A stretch of 64,000 bases of DNA. It comes from Planctomycetota bacterium. Its GTDB lineage: Bacteria; Planctomycetota; UBA1135; GCA-002686595. Below, in pieces: positions 1-9,483 of this stretch (positions are counted from its first letter, which is position 1; the number at the start of each line of letters is the position of its first letter). Where the stretch lies: positions 62,001-126,000 of the forward strand of contig JACKHT010000007.1 in NCBI GenBank assembly GCA_020638855.1, written 5' to 3'. The position numbers and the translations under genes were made by a program. The notes under the pieces were generated by a model. It was given only the letters and a program-made list of their open reading frames with translations, had not been told where the DNA came from and ran no database searches.

Positions 1-3000
1 GGGTCTGCTCCAGGCAGCCGTAGGGGTACTGGGTCAGGTAGGGCAGGGCATCGAGCATGGTGGTCGCCACGCTGGGGGCCACGCGCACTTCCATGTGGGT
101 ACGACCCTCAACACCCGCGGGAAGGTCGAAGGTGTGTTCGATGCGAGCGTCGACCAGACGACCACTGTCGGCCACGAAGACCTCGATGCCGTGTTCGATC
201 ACCGGCAGGGTGCGCAGCACACCGTCGGAGACCTCCTGCGAGAGCGCAGTGAACCGCAGTTCGGCCGCCCCAATCGCCGTGGGCTCGACCAAATAGTCGA
301 TGCGCGCGTCGCCGTGGGGGGGGACCGTGATGTCCACACGGGTGCCCTCGGTGCGGGTCTCGCCGTCGAAGTGGCCCAGGATGCGCAGGCCCTTGGCCTC
401 GAAGTCTACCGCGCAGGCGATGGCGGAGTCGGTGGTGTTGGTGACCAGCGCGGACACGCGGGCTTGGTCACCTTGCACCAGGAAACGCGGCATTTGCGGT
501 CGCAGGATCAAGGGCAACTCGGTGCGCGCCGCAGCTTCACGTAGCTGGCCGAAGCGATCGCCCCGGTCGCCGGCAAAGCCATTGAGCTGCCAGCGCGTGG
601 TGCTTTCGGGCAGCGTGAACGAGCCCGCCGCGTGGCCGCTTGCATCGGTGATCAGGCTGGGCAGCCAGAAAGCGGTTTCGCGGAAGTCGCTACGCACCGT
701 GATGGCGGGTTGCGAGGGGTTGGCTCCGGGTTCCATTTCTCCTCCGGCCACACCACCGGTGTCAAAGGCCCGGAAGGAAACCGAATCCTCTGCGCTTTCC
801 CTGGCTGCCTCCTCCCCCAGGACCCCAGGTCCCGGCGAGGCCGGACCGTTGGAGCTCATGGCCGCACCGGCCGGAGGTACCGTGTCGCCGGCACCCCGAT
901 AGCGCCCGCCCTGGGACTTGCTTTTGAGGGCATCGCGCGTGGCCCCGTCCCAAATCCCCGTTTCGGTTTGGACTTGGAGCTCCTGGGGGGTCATCAAGCG
1001 GCCCGCGCTGTCGAGAACCAGGTTGGTGTAGCTCCACTGGAACAAGGACCCGCCGGTTTGGACTTGGTGGTTGCGCCGTTGGCCCCAGAACAAGGCGCGC
1101 GGGTCTTCGATTTGGTCGGGCGCGATACCCAAGAGCGAACCGTCGAACAGCGACAGGGACACCTCGGCTTGCACCGGCTGGCCATCGCTGTCGAGCACCG
1201 TCACCTGAAAACTACCTTCTGCACCGGGGCGGTACGCTTCTTGGTCGAGCTGGACCGCCACATCGAGGAAGTGCTTCTTGGGCGGGACCACCAGCGCCTG
1301 TTGCACCTGGCGGATCTGGGCATTGCGAATTTCCGTCGCGGTCAAAACCACGTTGGGCACGTGCTGCTGGGTAATCGGCAAGGTCACCAACTTGACATTG
1401 CCCGCAAGGTGCACCACGTCGATCGAGAGGATGCGTTCGGCCTCGACGCTGAACAGCACGTAGCGATCGGAGGCGTCGCTCATGATCAAGATCTGCGCGG
1501 GTTCGCCTTCGGCCACGCTCGACTTGTCGAGCAGGATCATCAACCCGTCTTGGTTGTAGCCCAAGTCCATCGAATCGCTGCTGGCGACGAAGGTCCAGAT
1601 CTCGGCGGTTACCTCGCCGCTGCGCGGGTCGGGTGAAATCCAACGGAATTGGTAGGTGCCCTCGGCGGCCAGGGTGGGGGACCAGGTGCCAAGACCCTCC
1701 GCGTCGGTGGTCAGTTCGAGCGAATCGACTTCCTCAAAGACGTACTCGCCGCGTTTGCGTTCCCAGTTGGGCGGCGGGAAATCCCAGCGTTGGCGCGCCG
1801 AGCGCAGGGTGTCCTGGGGCACGGGCAACCCGTCGGGGCCCGCCCATACTTCGACCCAGCGCGCCTTGTACAGGTGCAGAGTGCCCTGCACGGGCAGCGG
1901 GACATCGTTGGCGTCCTGGGTGTGCACGGTCAGCGTGGCTTGGCCGCCGATGCGGTGGATGCGGTGTTCGAGTTCGAGTTCGGCGGTGTACGCTTGACGG
2001 CGCACACGCACGGTGCCGTTGCCGGTGACCTCCCGACGCGAGGCGTCGGTGACGCGGGCTTCGATCGAGTACTCGAAGTCCGTGCCGACCCCATAGGGGG
2101 TGGAGAAGCGGAGGGTGCACAGGCCTTGCTCGTCGGTGACGGCTTCGGCGCGGCTGACTTCCTCACGGTTCCAGTAGGGGTACCTCGACGAACGCTCCCA
2201 TTCGGGGGTCAGGCAGTCGCTGAACCACTGGAATTTGCCGCGCGGCGTGGGTCGCCCGTAGTAGGGCATGCGATACAGCACCCATTCGACCTTGGCACCC
2301 GCGACCGGGCTGCCGAAGTAGGTTTGGGCGCGGATTTCGGCGCGGACTTCGTCACCCAATACGTACACGTGGGCGCGACCGGAATCGTCTTTCGGGGTCG
2401 CTACGGTGACTTCGAATTCGGGGCGTTTGTACTCCTCCAAGCGGAAAAGATTGGCCCAACCCACTTGGTCGTCCCCGTCCATCAACTTCAGCCCGTACTG
2501 ACCGAGGGGCATGTTGCTGCCGGTCGCAAAGGTCCCAAAGGCCGAACCAAACGCACTCAGCGTGATTTCGGCCTGGTCCACTTCGGTGCCGCGCGGATCG
2601 ATCAGCTTGGCTTGCAGTTTGCGCCCAGCGGGGGTGGTGTATTCGAGCCCCGTGAACAGCCGCGCCGAGAGTTTCCACTGCACGGTTTGGTCCGGACGGT
2701 AGGCGGGTCGGTCGGTGATGACGTGCACGCGCCAGCCCTGTTCTTCCCCCGGCTGGTAGGCGGAGATCACGCCAAACGCGGGACCCTTGGGGGTTTCCAC
2801 CGAGACGAAGTATTCGATTTGGTCGCGCGATTCGGGAGCTTCGATGTGCGCCAGTCCGTTTTCCGGGGTGCGGGCTTCGAACGGCAACCAAGTCCCCTTG
2901 CCCTTGCGATCGCGCACGCGGGCTTGGATGTGGACGTCGATGTTTTGCAGCGGGGCACCGGTGCGCGCATCGGTCACCCAGCTGTAGAGATCGCCTTTGG

Positions 3001-4306
3001 CGACCTTGAGCGTGATCCCCGCTTCGGTCACGAGCACCAGAGCTTTGGCGGTCCGGCCACCGCCTTGGGCTTCGAGCAGGTACGACCCGGCCGGGATGTC
3101 GCCGTCGATGGGCAGAAATTTGTCGACGTACTGGTAGGGGGCGTCGGGCGTGGTATCCACTTTCCAGCGCGCGCGGGGTTCGTTGCCGCGGGCGGTGAGC
3201 GATTCGAGCCACTGGTGCGCGTGGTCTTCCCGATCGTTGAGTTGTACCGCCTCGTGCAAGCGAATGGGCGTGAGGGTCAATGCGACTTCATCGATGTTGC
3301 GCACACGCAAGGAGTAGCCGACCTTGGAGCCGGTTAGGAACGCTTGGTTGACATCGAGCGAGAGCCCTTGCGCGAGGATGCGTTCGACGGCCTCCTTGGC
3401 GGCTCTGTAGTAGGTGTTCTTGCCCGCGCGGCCTGCCTGGACGATGGCGCGGTAGCCTTCCAAGGCCCTTGCAGGATCGGGTTGGCGGCTGGCGTTGCCC
3501 TCGGCGTCGCGGGTCCAAGGACCATCGTTCTCGAACCATTGCGCCTCAAACCAAGCCATGGGCTCGAAGAAGCGGGATTTGGGCCCCTGGGCCCGAATGG
3601 CATCGAAGGCCACCCGCATGCGGCGATCCCACCAGGGGCCATCGCCGAAGCGCATGCAATGCCGTCCGATCATGAAGTTCAAGCGGGCCCGTTGCTCGTC
3701 TTGGTTGGCGATCGAGAGGCCCTGCTCGAGCCGTTCCATAGGAACCCAGTGGTTGCGCTCGCCATAGGACGAATCGCCCTCGCTCCAGGCCGGCCAGCCC
3801 ATTTTGAAAACGATCCCGAGCCAACGCTGGCGCGCCAAATCGATGTCGCTGGAAGCCGCCCACCAATCGAGTGCGGCGGCGTAGGGGGCTTCTCCAGCGC
3901 CAAATCCCCAACTCCGGCGAGCTTGCACGAAGTGATCGCCAAGCGCCTCCTGAGCCTCCGCCCAAACCCGGTCGCGGGCCTCCACGGCGGTTTGGTCGGG
4001 GCAAAGGGCACGCAGCTCTTCCAGGGCTGCGTCGGTTTGCGAGCTGTCGCGCGACTCGGCGGAATCCAACGAGCGTAGCCGCGAGTCCACTTCGCGGAAG
4101 GTGAGCCAGCGGCGATCCGCCCCCTCGGGGGCCGCCTCGAGGGCTCCGGCGAAGCCCTCTTGGGCCGCTTGGTACGACCCGTTTTGGAAGGCCCGTTCGG
4201 CCGCATCGGCTTGCCGCTTCCAGGCCCCTTGAGGGTCTTCCTGGGACATGGCCAAGGGGGACAGGCACGCAAGGCTAATGAGGAAATGCAGCAGCAATGG
4301 ATTCAT
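1..4306 (-). CDS. Bacterial alpha-2-macroglobulin, C-terminus cut off by window edge
   Basis: Reading on the minus strand from the ATG at 4306, the frame stays open to base 2, giving 1435 residues without a stop. The protein starts with a Sec signal-like segment (MNPLLLHFLISLACLSPLAM), then a helical region. An MG2-type segment with RPAYRPDQTV lies near residue 535, and the A2M signature TAFWLPSLITD lies near residue 1205. The last visible residues are PYGCLEQT, the CxEQ thioester motif with Cys1431 and Gln1434. Family knowledge: such proteins are periplasmic or membrane-anchored protease traps that link covalently to attacking proteases through the thioester. The complement-like and C-terminal domains lie outside the window. 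The cysteine in SLAC is a poor lipobox, so lipoprotein status is unclear. No PbpC-like partner is visible on the 5' side. Confidence 0.9.
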   Translation of the reverse strand, partial: MNPLLLHFLISLACLSPLAMSQEDPQGAWKRQADAAERAFQNGSYQAAQEGFAGALEAAPEGADRRWLTFREVDSRLRSLDSAESRDSSQTDAALEELRALCPDQTAVEARDRVWAEAQEALGDHFVQARRSWGFGAGEAPYAAALDWWAASSDIDLARQRWLGIVFKMGWPAWSEGDSSYGERNHWVPMERLEQGLSIANQDEQRARLNFMIGRHCMRFGDGPWWDRRMRVAFDAIRAQGPKSRFFEPMAWFEAQWFENDGPWTRDAEGNASRQPDPARALEGYRAIVQAGRAGKNTYYRAAKEAVERILAQGLSLDVNQAFLTGSKVGYSLRVRNIDEVALTLTPIRLHEAVQLNDREDHAHQWLESLTARGNEPRARWKVDTTPDAPYQYVDKFLPIDGDIPAGSYLLEAQGGGRTAKALVLVTEAGITLKVAKGDLYSWVTDARTGAPLQNIDVHIQARVRDRKGKGTWLPFEARTPENGLAHIEAPESRDQIEYFVSVETPKGPAFGVISAYQPGEEQGWRVHVITDRPAYRPDQTVQWKLSARLFTGLEYTTPAGRKLQAKLIDPRGTEVDQAEITLSAFGSAFGTFATGSNMPLGQYGLKLMDGDDQVGWANLFRLEEYKRPEFEVTVATPKDDSGRAHVYVLGDEVRAEIRAQTYFGSPVAGAKVEWVLYRMPYYGRPTPRGKFQWFSDCLTPEWERSSRYPYWNREEVSRAEAVTDEQGLCTLRFSTPYGVGTDFEYSIEARVTDASRREVTGNGTVRVRRQAYTAELELEHRIHRIGGQATLTVHTQDANDVPLPVQGTLHLYKARWVEVWAGPDGLPVPQDTLRSARQRWDFPPPNWERKRGEYVFEEVDSLELTTDAEGLGTWSPTLAAEGTYQFRWISPDPRSGEVTAEIWTFVASSDSMDLGYNQDGLMILLDKSSVAEGEPAQILIMSDASDRYVLFSVEAERILSIDVVHLAGNVKLVTLPITQQHVPNVVLTATEIRNAQIRQVQQALVVPPKKHFLDVAVQLDQEAYRPGAEGSFQVTVLDSDGQPVQAEVSLSLFDGSLLGIAPDQIEDPRALFWGQRRNHQVQTGGSLFQWSYTNLVLDSAGRLMTPQELQVQTETGIWDGATRDALKSKSQGGRYRGAGDTVPPAGAAMSSNGPASPGPGVLGEEAARESAEDSVSFRAFDTGGVAGGEMEPGANPSQPAITVRSDFRETAFWLPSLITDASGHAAGSFTLPESTTRWQLNGFAGDRGDRFGQLREAAARTELPLILRPQMPRFLVQGDQARVSALVTNTTDSAIACAVDFEAKGLRILGHFDGETRTEGTRVDITVPPHGDARIDYLVEPTAIGAAELRFTALSQEVSDGVLRTLPVIEHGIEVFVADSGRLVDARIEHTFDLPAGVEGRTHMEVRVAPSVATTMLDALPYLTQYPYGCLEQT

Positions 4307-4514
4307 CTTGTGGGTCTGGCGTGGGTCTGGCGGTCGGCGGTCGGGCTTCCTTGGTAGGGGAACGCCCCTCCAGGGTATCGAAACTGGCCCGGAACTCGTC
4401 GGTTTGAGCCGCTCGGCGAATCACGAGGGCACCAGGCGAGTCTTCCCTTGGAAACGGAGCGGGGGCGGTGGTTCTTGGCGGAGGCCGTGTTTTTCTGGGT
4501 AGCAGAGGACCCCC

Positions 4515-4608
4515 CGGGTAGCCCGTCATTCCCGGTAGCCCGTTGTTCCCCCGGTTGCCTGTCATTCCCGGTTGCCTGTCATTCCCGGTTGCCTGTCATT
4601 CCCGGTTG
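4515..4608. repeat. 17-bp tandem repeat upstream of both flanking genes
   Basis: Three perfect copies of CCGGTTGCCTGTCATTC fill 4551-4601, with a partial copy to 4608. Two diverged copies lie at 4515-4531 and 4532-4548. The array sits in the 497-bp spacer between the minus-strand alpha-2-macroglobulin and the plus-strand receiver gene. No coding function is apparent. The rest of the spacer shows only a candidate promoter at 4683-4711. Confidence 0.85.
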
Positions 4609-4682
4609 AGGGAGGGCCAACCTCGGGTTTGGGGCCGTGGGATCGGACTCGACTCAGGAAGCCAAGAGGTGAGGGCTCGCGC

Positions 4683-4711
4683 TTGGTTCGCTGATTGGCT
4701 TGGAGTACGAT
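4683..4711 (+). promoter_or_regulatory. Candidate sigma-70-type promoter for the receiver gene
   Basis: TTGGTT (4683-4688) and TACGAT (4706-4711) are separated by 17 nt, about 90 nt before the receiver gene start. The match is moderate (4 of 6 in both boxes). Confidence 0.4.
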
Positions 4712-4803
4712 CCGACCGTCCTAGCTGGGAAGCTGGCTAGGGCGTTGGCGGAACACGGGGATGTCCCCTGGGGGGCCGCACGAAGCGAATCGGAGCACAC
4801 ACC

Positions 4804-5376
4804 ATGGAGCCAGGGGTCGGTCAATCACAGGCGCAGTCGGATCGGGTTTCCGAGGAGCCCAGTCAGGCCCCCAAGGAGATCCTGATCGTCGACAACGACG
4901 AGCGCATTGTCGAACTGGTCTCCTGGTTCCTCATCAAGCGGGGCTACGCGGTGCGCAGCGCCCAGAACTTTGCCCTGGCCCGTACCCTCTTGGCTGAGAA
5001 ATCGGTCGATTTGCTGCTTTCGGACATCGATTTGGGGGTGGAAAGCGCCCTCGACGCCCTCCCGCAGTTTGATGCCGAGGGGATCTTGCCGCCCACCTTG
5101 GTCTTCTCGGGGTATCTGGACGCCCAAGCCAAGGCGCGCTTGATGGCGCTCAATCCGGTGGTGGGGACCCTGGCCAAGCCGGTCGAATTCCAGGTGCTGG
5201 AGTCCTGCGTGGCGGACTACTTTCATGGAAGGCCCATGCCGGCCTCGGGTGGGGGAAGCGATTGGGTACCCCGGACCAGCGCCGCGTCCGTGGCCAAGGC
5301 GCCCAGCGTCACCCCAATCGTTTCGCCTGCGATCACTGGCGACGAGTGGGTGGAGATCGTCCCGCCCAAAGGCTGA
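4804..5376 (+). CDS. Stand-alone response regulator receiver domain protein
   Basis: A 190-residue protein with one receiver domain at about residues 24-145. The acidic pocket is D30-N-D32 in ILIVDNDE, the phosphoacceptor is D74 in LLLSD, the switch residue is S102 in VFSGY, and the conserved lysine is K125 followed by P126. There is no DNA-binding or enzymatic output domain. The last 45 residues are low-complexity (Ala/Ser/Pro-rich) and end with WVEIVPPKG. It probably signals by protein-protein contact after phosphorylation by an unlinked histidine kinase. No kinase gene is nearby. A GGAG lies 7 nt before the ATG. Confidence 0.8.
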   Translation: MEPGVGQSQAQSDRVSEEPSQAPKEILIVDNDERIVELVSWFLIKRGYAVRSAQNFALARTLLAEKSVDLLLSDIDLGVESALDALPQFDAEGILPPTLVFSGYLDAQAKARLMALNPVVGTLAKPVEFQVLESCVADYFHGRPMPASGGGSDWVPRTSAASVAKAPSVTPIVSPAITGDEWVEIVPPKG

Positions 5377-5430
5377 AGCCAACCGCTTCCAGAAGGATTC
5401 CACGGCGGAGGATCCTGGTAGGGGCCCTTT

Positions 5431-5478
5431 TGGAATCCCAGCTGGAATCCCAGCAGGAGTGCCAGCTGGAATCGCCCC
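5431..5478. repeat. 12-bp tandem repeat between receiver gene and tRNA cluster
   Basis: Two perfect copies of TGGAATCCCAGC (5431-5442, 5443-5454) are followed by diverged copies at 5455-5466 and 5467-5478. The array lies just downstream of the receiver gene and is unrelated in sequence to the 17-bp array at 4515-4608. Confidence 0.7.
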
Positions 5479-5508
5479 CAGAATGCCCCAGAATTTCTGG
5501 GCAGGGCC

Positions 5509-5536
5509 TTGACCCGGAGGGGGCGGGCCGTAGGAT
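5509..5536 (+). promoter_or_regulatory. Promoter of the tRNA-tuf transcription unit
   Basis: TTGACC (5509-5514), a 16-nt spacer, then TAGGAT (5531-5536). Both hexamers are close to the sigma-70 consensus, about 100 nt upstream of the first tRNA of the cluster. It is the only good promoter I see before tuf. Confidence 0.65.
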
Positions 5537-5639
5537 GCTCGCTCCACTAGCCGCCCGGCGCGTTCCAGCCCACCAGCAGGTTCGCTTCGGAACGGAGTTG
5601 GGCGACGCTTCCGCACCTCTCGCAGTCATGCCGGAGGCC

Positions 5640-5715
5640 GCCAGCGTGGCTCAATTGGCAGAGCAGCTGATTTGTAATCAGCAGGTTGCGGGTTCGAGTC
5701 CCGCCGCTGGCTCCA
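5640..5715 (+). tRNA. thrU: tRNA-Thr (anticodon TGT)
   Basis: Acceptor arms GCCAGCG (5640-5646) and CGCTGGC (5705-5711) pair perfectly. The anticodon TGT is at 5673-5675 in a 7-nt loop, the T loop is GGTTCGAGTCC, and CCA is encoded at 5713-5715. It reads ACA. The 3' end overlaps an 8-bp hairpin (CTCCACCC 5711-5718 with GGGTGGAG 5725-5732) that could form in the precursor. Confidence 0.97.
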
Positions 5716-6039
5716 CCCATTCCCGGGTGGAGCGCTCGATTCTCTGGACTCGTCTGGTGGGGTTTGGCAACGAGCCAAACCTAGCTCCATCAAAATCCGA
5801 CCGATCTCAAGGACGACACGGGAGCGCGTCGCCTTGGCTGTGCCCCTAGGGCGCGCCAGGCTTGCACGTGCGATCGTACCGGTCGCCTCAAAGACGAAGA
5901 CCTCCGCCGCTCCAGCGCGTTTCCCAAACACCCGGCCCGGGCCGCCGCCATTCGATCCTTCCCATGGATCGCCTCCTCGTAGGCGCTCCGCAAGGGAAAC
6001 CCGGATGGGCCCGAACGGGATGCGACCCCACGGTCAGGA
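5716..6039. other. Spacer between tRNA-Thr and tRNA-Tyr
   Basis: This 324-bp stretch has no open frame with recognisable protein features, and no RNA gene or repeat that I can see. It opens with the distal arm of the hairpin that overlaps the tRNA-Thr 3' end. Spacers this long between co-oriented tRNA genes are unusual for a compact tRNA-tuf operon. Confidence 0.5.
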
Positions 6040-6124
<85 letters not shown>

Positions 6125-6231
6125 TTCCCCCCGTAATAGGTGCCCTTAGGGGCCAGCCACGTGGGGGAAGCACCGCACGGTTCGCTAGTCTGGAACCTGC
6201 TTCTTCGTCTTGGGGAGGCCGGTAGGGGATG

Positions 6232-6257
6232 CCGACGCCATGGACCGACGCCATGGA
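6232..6257. repeat. 13-bp tandem duplication in tRNA-Tyr/tRNA-Gly spacer
   Basis: CCGACGCCATGGA occurs twice head to tail (6232-6244 and 6245-6257). It lies in the 271-bp spacer between tRNA-Tyr and tRNA-Gly, which otherwise shows nothing recognisable. Confidence 0.7.
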
Positions 6258-6395
6258 GCTGTTACGAGCCGACGGGAATCCCTCCGCAAGGAGTGGAGCC
6301 TCTCTTTTCGCTGCAGTTTTGGCTCGCTGAAGTGAGCGCCCTGCTTGGACAACCCTTATGGGAGCCCCCAACGGGACCTTTTGTGGGTGCCTATT

Positions 6396-6469
6396 GCGGG
6401 TGTAGTTCAATGGTAGAACGACAGCCTTCCAAGCTGTACACGAGGGTTCGATTCCCTTCACCCGCTCCA
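6396..6469 (+). tRNA. glyT: tRNA-Gly (anticodon TCC)
   Basis: Acceptor GCGGGTG (6396-6402) pairs with CACCCGC (6459-6465). The anticodon stem ACAGC/GCTGT encloses a 7-nt loop with TCC at 6428-6430. CCA is encoded at 6467-6469. It reads GGA and GGG. Confidence 0.97.
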
Positions 6470-6638
6470 CCCAGCTGGTGCGCCGCGAGTCCGCTTCGCT
6501 TGTACGGAGCCCTATCTACCACGTAGGGTTCCAGTAGCTACCGACTAGTATCTACCAAGAAGAGGCCTTGAGATCGCCGATCACCGACACCCCATGTCGG
6601 CCTACCTGCGGGTAGGCGGGCGGGTGTTGGTTTCTTCG

Positions 6639-6713
<75 letters not shown>

Positions 6714-6850
6714 CAATCAAATATCAACTAGGAGTTGCCTCCTTCGATTTCTCGTCGCCCCGCGACGGGGTCGGGTGGGTCATTCTCCCTCTCAACCCCT
6801 GCAACCCTCTAGGCGGGCTTTGGCCCACGGAAAGCAAAAGACATACCACC

Positions 6851-8059
6851 ATGGCTAAGGAAGTCTTCGAAAGGAAGAAGGACCACGTCAACATCGGGAC
6901 CATCGGTCACGTTGACCACGGCAAGACCACCCTCACTTCGGTGATCTGCCGCCACCAGGCTCTCAAAGGCCTCGCCAAGTCCATGAAGTTCGACGAGATC
7001 GACAAGGCTCCCGAGGAAAAAGCTCGCGGAATCACGATCTCGACCGCTCACGTGGAATACGAGACCCCGACCCGTCACTACGCCCACGTGGACTGCCCCG
7101 GACACGCGGACTACGTCAAGAACATGATCACCGGTGCCGCCCAAATGGACGGCGCCATCCTGGTGGTCTCCGCCGCGGACGGCCCGATGCCCCAGACCCG
7201 CGAGCACATCCTGCTCGCTCGTCAGGTCAACGTGCCCGCCATCGTGGTGTTCATGAACAAAGTCGACCAAGTCGACGATCCGGAACTGCTCGACCTGGTC
7301 GAGATGGAAATCCGCGAACTGCTGTCCAAGTACGAGTTCCCCGGCGACGACATCCCCGTCATCCGTGGCTCGGCGCTTCAGGCGGAGAACGCCCTCAACG
7401 CGGGCACCGCTATCGACGATCCGGTCTTCAAGCCGATCGCCGACCTGATGGACGCGGTCGACTCCTACATCCCTATGCCCGAGCGGGACGTGGACAAGCC
7501 CTTCCTGATGCCCGTCGAGGACGTGTTCTCGATCAAGGGTCGTGGAACGGTGGCCACCGGTCGCGTCGAGCGTGGTGTGGTCAAGGTCGGTGAGGCGCTC
7601 GAGATCGTTGGCATGTCCGACACGATCGGTCAGACCGTTTGCACCGGGGTCGAGATGTTCCAGAAGACCCTCGACGAAGGTCGCGCCGGTGAGAACGTCG
7701 GTGTGCTCCTGCGCGGTGTCGACAAGGACGCGATGGTCCGCGGCATGGTGCTTTGCAAGCCGAAGACCGTGACCCCGCACACCAAGTTCGAGTGTGAGGT
7801 GTACATCCTCTCCAAGGACGAAGGTGGCCGTCACACGCCGTTCTACTCGGGCTACCGTCCCCAGTTCTACTTCCGTACCACCGACGTGACCGGATCCGCC
7901 AACCTGATGGGGGACGCGGAGATGTGCATGCCCGGCGACAACGTGAAGCTGGAAGTGACCCTCGGCACCAAGGTGGCCATGGAAGAGCAGCTGCGCTTCG
8001 CTATCCGCGAAGGTGGCCGCACCGTGGGCGCCGGCGTCGTGACCAAGATCCTCGAGTAA
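6851..8059 (+). CDS. tuf: Elongation factor Tu
   Basis: A 402-residue EF-Tu, the GTPase that delivers aminoacyl-tRNA to the ribosomal A site. The ATG at 6851 gives the canonical start MAKEVFERKK. The open frame extends upstream into tRNA-Thr but has no family similarity there. The G domain shows GHVDHGKT (residues 19-26), RGITI, DCPGH and NKVD (usually NKCD). Domains 2 and 3 are complete and end with TVGAGVVTKILE. It probably belongs to the tRNA transcription unit started at 5509. A hairpin follows at 8068-8099. Confidence 0.98.
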   Translation: MAKEVFERKKDHVNIGTIGHVDHGKTTLTSVICRHQALKGLAKSMKFDEIDKAPEEKARGITISTAHVEYETPTRHYAHVDCPGHADYVKNMITGAAQMDGAILVVSAADGPMPQTREHILLARQVNVPAIVVFMNKVDQVDDPELLDLVEMEIRELLSKYEFPGDDIPVIRGSALQAENALNAGTAIDDPVFKPIADLMDAVDSYIPMPERDVDKPFLMPVEDVFSIKGRGTVATGRVERGVVKVGEALEIVGMSDTIGQTVCTGVEMFQKTLDEGRAGENVGVLLRGVDKDAMVRGMVLCKPKTVTPHTKFECEVYILSKDEGGRHTPFYSGYRPQFYFRTTDVTGSANLMGDAEMCMPGDNVKLEVTLGTKVAMEEQLRFAIREGGRTVGAGVVTKILE

Positions 8060-8067
8060 TCCAAGGT

Positions 8068-8099
8068 GCGGCCGGAAGCTCGCAAGGGCTTCCGGCCGC
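8068..8099 (+). terminator. Hairpin after tuf
   Basis: A perfect 12-bp stem, GCGGCCGGAAGC (8068-8079) with GCTTCCGGCCGC (8088-8099), around an 8-nt loop. No real T-run follows (GTAGCCTTCTCC), so it may be a leaky terminator or an RNA-processing site that lets rpmG-secE-nusG be read through. Confidence 0.6.
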
Positions 8100-8208
8100 G
8101 TAGCCTTCTCCTCGCCTCAACATCCTGGGCGGCTCGCCGCACAGGACCCCAGCCGTAGAACGGCAACGAACGAAGCTCCCCGCCGAAGATCCCGTCTAAG
8201 GATCCCCG

Positions 8209-8367
8209 ATGAAGATCAAAGAAAGGTACGTGTTCCTGGAATGCACCCAGTGCAAACACCGCAACTACACGACGCACAAGCGTCTGAAGGCGGCGTACAA
8301 GCTGGAGAAGAGCAAGTACTGCTCCTTCTGCCGGGTGCACACCTCGCACAAGGAGAAGAAGCTCTAG
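8209..8367 (+). CDS. rpmG: Ribosomal protein L33, zinc-binding form
   Basis: A 52-residue large-subunit protein beginning MKIKERYVFLECTQCK. Two CxxC pairs (CTQC near residue 12 and CSFC near residue 38) mark the zinc-binding (C+) form. The rpmG-secE-nusG order is common in bacteria. The ATG at 8209 follows a short C-rich leader without a clear Shine-Dalgarno sequence. Confidence 0.93.
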   Translation: MKIKERYVFLECTQCKHRNYTTHKRLKAAYKLEKSKYCSFCRVHTSHKEKKL

Positions 8368-8471
8368 CCTTCTTCTAGGGGTTCGCCCCACCTAGGGTTC
8401 ACCCCCTTACGCTCGCTGGTTCGCCAGCAATCCCTCCCGTTCCACCCCTCCCGGCCCAAGCTACCCACACC

Positions 8472-8909
8472 ATGACCTACCGCAAGGATCAAGGACGCAT
8501 GACGCGCATGGCGGCCTTCTGGTCGCTGGCGATCCTGTTGATCTACGGGTGCATGTCGCTGCACACCCAGCTGGGTGTCTCCTTTGGTGAGACGGCGACC
8601 AACTCGCTCGTGCCGGGCCTGAAGAAGATCCCCCTGCTCGGGGTGATCCCGAACATCTCGTTCTTCGTCACCGCCGCGGTGGCTTTGGGCGGCTTGTGGT
8701 TGATCAACCGCTGGCTGAACCGGGCCAAGAACGCAGACCTCTTGATCGATACCGAGCAAGAGCTGCGCAAGGTGACCTGGCCCACGATGGAGGAGACCAT
8801 CAACGGCTCGATCCTGGTGATGAGCTGCGTGTTGTTCTTGATGGCCTTCTTGGCAGGAACGGACTATGTCTTGGCCGTGGTCGTAAGGAGGGTCCTGCTG
8901 GGCCACTAA
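8472..8909 (+). CDS. secE: Preprotein translocase subunit SecE
   Basis: A 145-residue inner-membrane protein that clamps SecY in the Sec channel. The conserved amphipathic segment ELRKVTWPTMEETI is at residues 97-110, followed by the essential transmembrane helix at about 112-135. Two further hydrophobic segments (about 14-30 and 60-80) precede it. The protein is therefore of the three-helix E. coli type rather than the short one-helix type. It lies directly upstream of nusG, its usual neighbour. Confidence 0.92.
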   Translation: MTYRKDQGRMTRMAAFWSLAILLIYGCMSLHTQLGVSFGETATNSLVPGLKKIPLLGVIPNISFFVTAAVALGGLWLINRWLNRAKNADLLIDTEQELRKVTWPTMEETINGSILVMSCVLFLMAFLAGTDYVLAVVVRRVLLGH

Positions 8910-8928
8910 GGTCCCAGGACAAACCATC

Positions 8929-9480
8929 ATGGCATACAAGTGGTACTTCATCCGGTGTCAGTCGGGGCGCGAGAAGCGCATCCGCGAGAACGCCGAACAA
9001 CGCATCAAGGTGGCTGGGCTGCAGGATGTGATCCCGCAAGTCGTGGTTCCCTTCGAGCTCGTCACCGATATGAAAGGTGGCAAAAAGCGCACCGTAGAAA
9101 ACAAGCTGTACCCCGGCTACCTGATGATTCAGGCGGATCTCGATGATTACGAGCCCGCTCGCGTCGCCAAGTCCCGCCAGGTGCTGCGCAGCGTCGATGG
9201 CCTTCGTGACTTCCTTGGAAGCCGCGGCGAGCCTACCCCGATCACAGAGGAGGAGGTCCAGTCGATTCTATCGAGGATGACCGACTCCGAAACCCGCCCG
9301 CAGGTCTCCATCGGCCTCAACAAGGGCGACATGGTGAAAATCAATTCGGGTCCCTTTGATGGCTTCGATGGTGCCATTGAGGAGATTCATCCGGACAAAG
9401 GAACCGTTCGCGTGGTGGTCACGATCTTTGGTCGTCCCACCCCCGTGGACCTGAAATACTGGGAAGTAGAGGCGGTCTAA
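8929..9480 (+). CDS. nusG: Transcription termination/antitermination factor NusG
   Basis: A 183-residue protein with an N-terminal NGN domain (KWYFIRCQSGREKRIRENAE at the start, then LYPGYLMIQ) and a C-terminal KOW domain (NKGDMVKINSGPFDGFDGAI). NusG binds the RNA polymerase clamp, suppresses pausing, and links transcription to Rho or to the ribosome. The gene starts 19 nt after secE and ends 3 nt before rplK, so it is co-transcribed with the L11 operon. Confidence 0.96.
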   Translation: MAYKWYFIRCQSGREKRIRENAEQRIKVAGLQDVIPQVVVPFELVTDMKGGKKRTVENKLYPGYLMIQADLDDYEPARVAKSRQVLRSVDGLRDFLGSRGEPTPITEEEVQSILSRMTDSETRPQVSIGLNKGDMVKINSGPFDGFDGAIEEIHPDKGTVRVVVTIFGRPTPVDLKYWEVEAV

Positions 9481-9483
9481 GCT

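Noticed and set aside
95..4078. Long plus-strand open frames opposite the alpha-2-macroglobulin gene
   Set aside because: They are shadows. The minus-strand frame is continuous from 4306 to the edge and carries MG2, A2M and thioester motifs, while the plus-strand translations have no family features.
4275..4565. Minus-strand open frame with collagen-like GNNGLPGMTGYPGG text
   Set aside because: The Gly-Pro pattern is only the translation of the 17-bp tandem repeat, and the frame overlaps the alpha-2-macroglobulin start.
4515..4608. CRISPR array
   Set aside because: The units are contiguous 17-bp repeats without spacers, and no cas genes are present. The same holds for the other repeat arrays.
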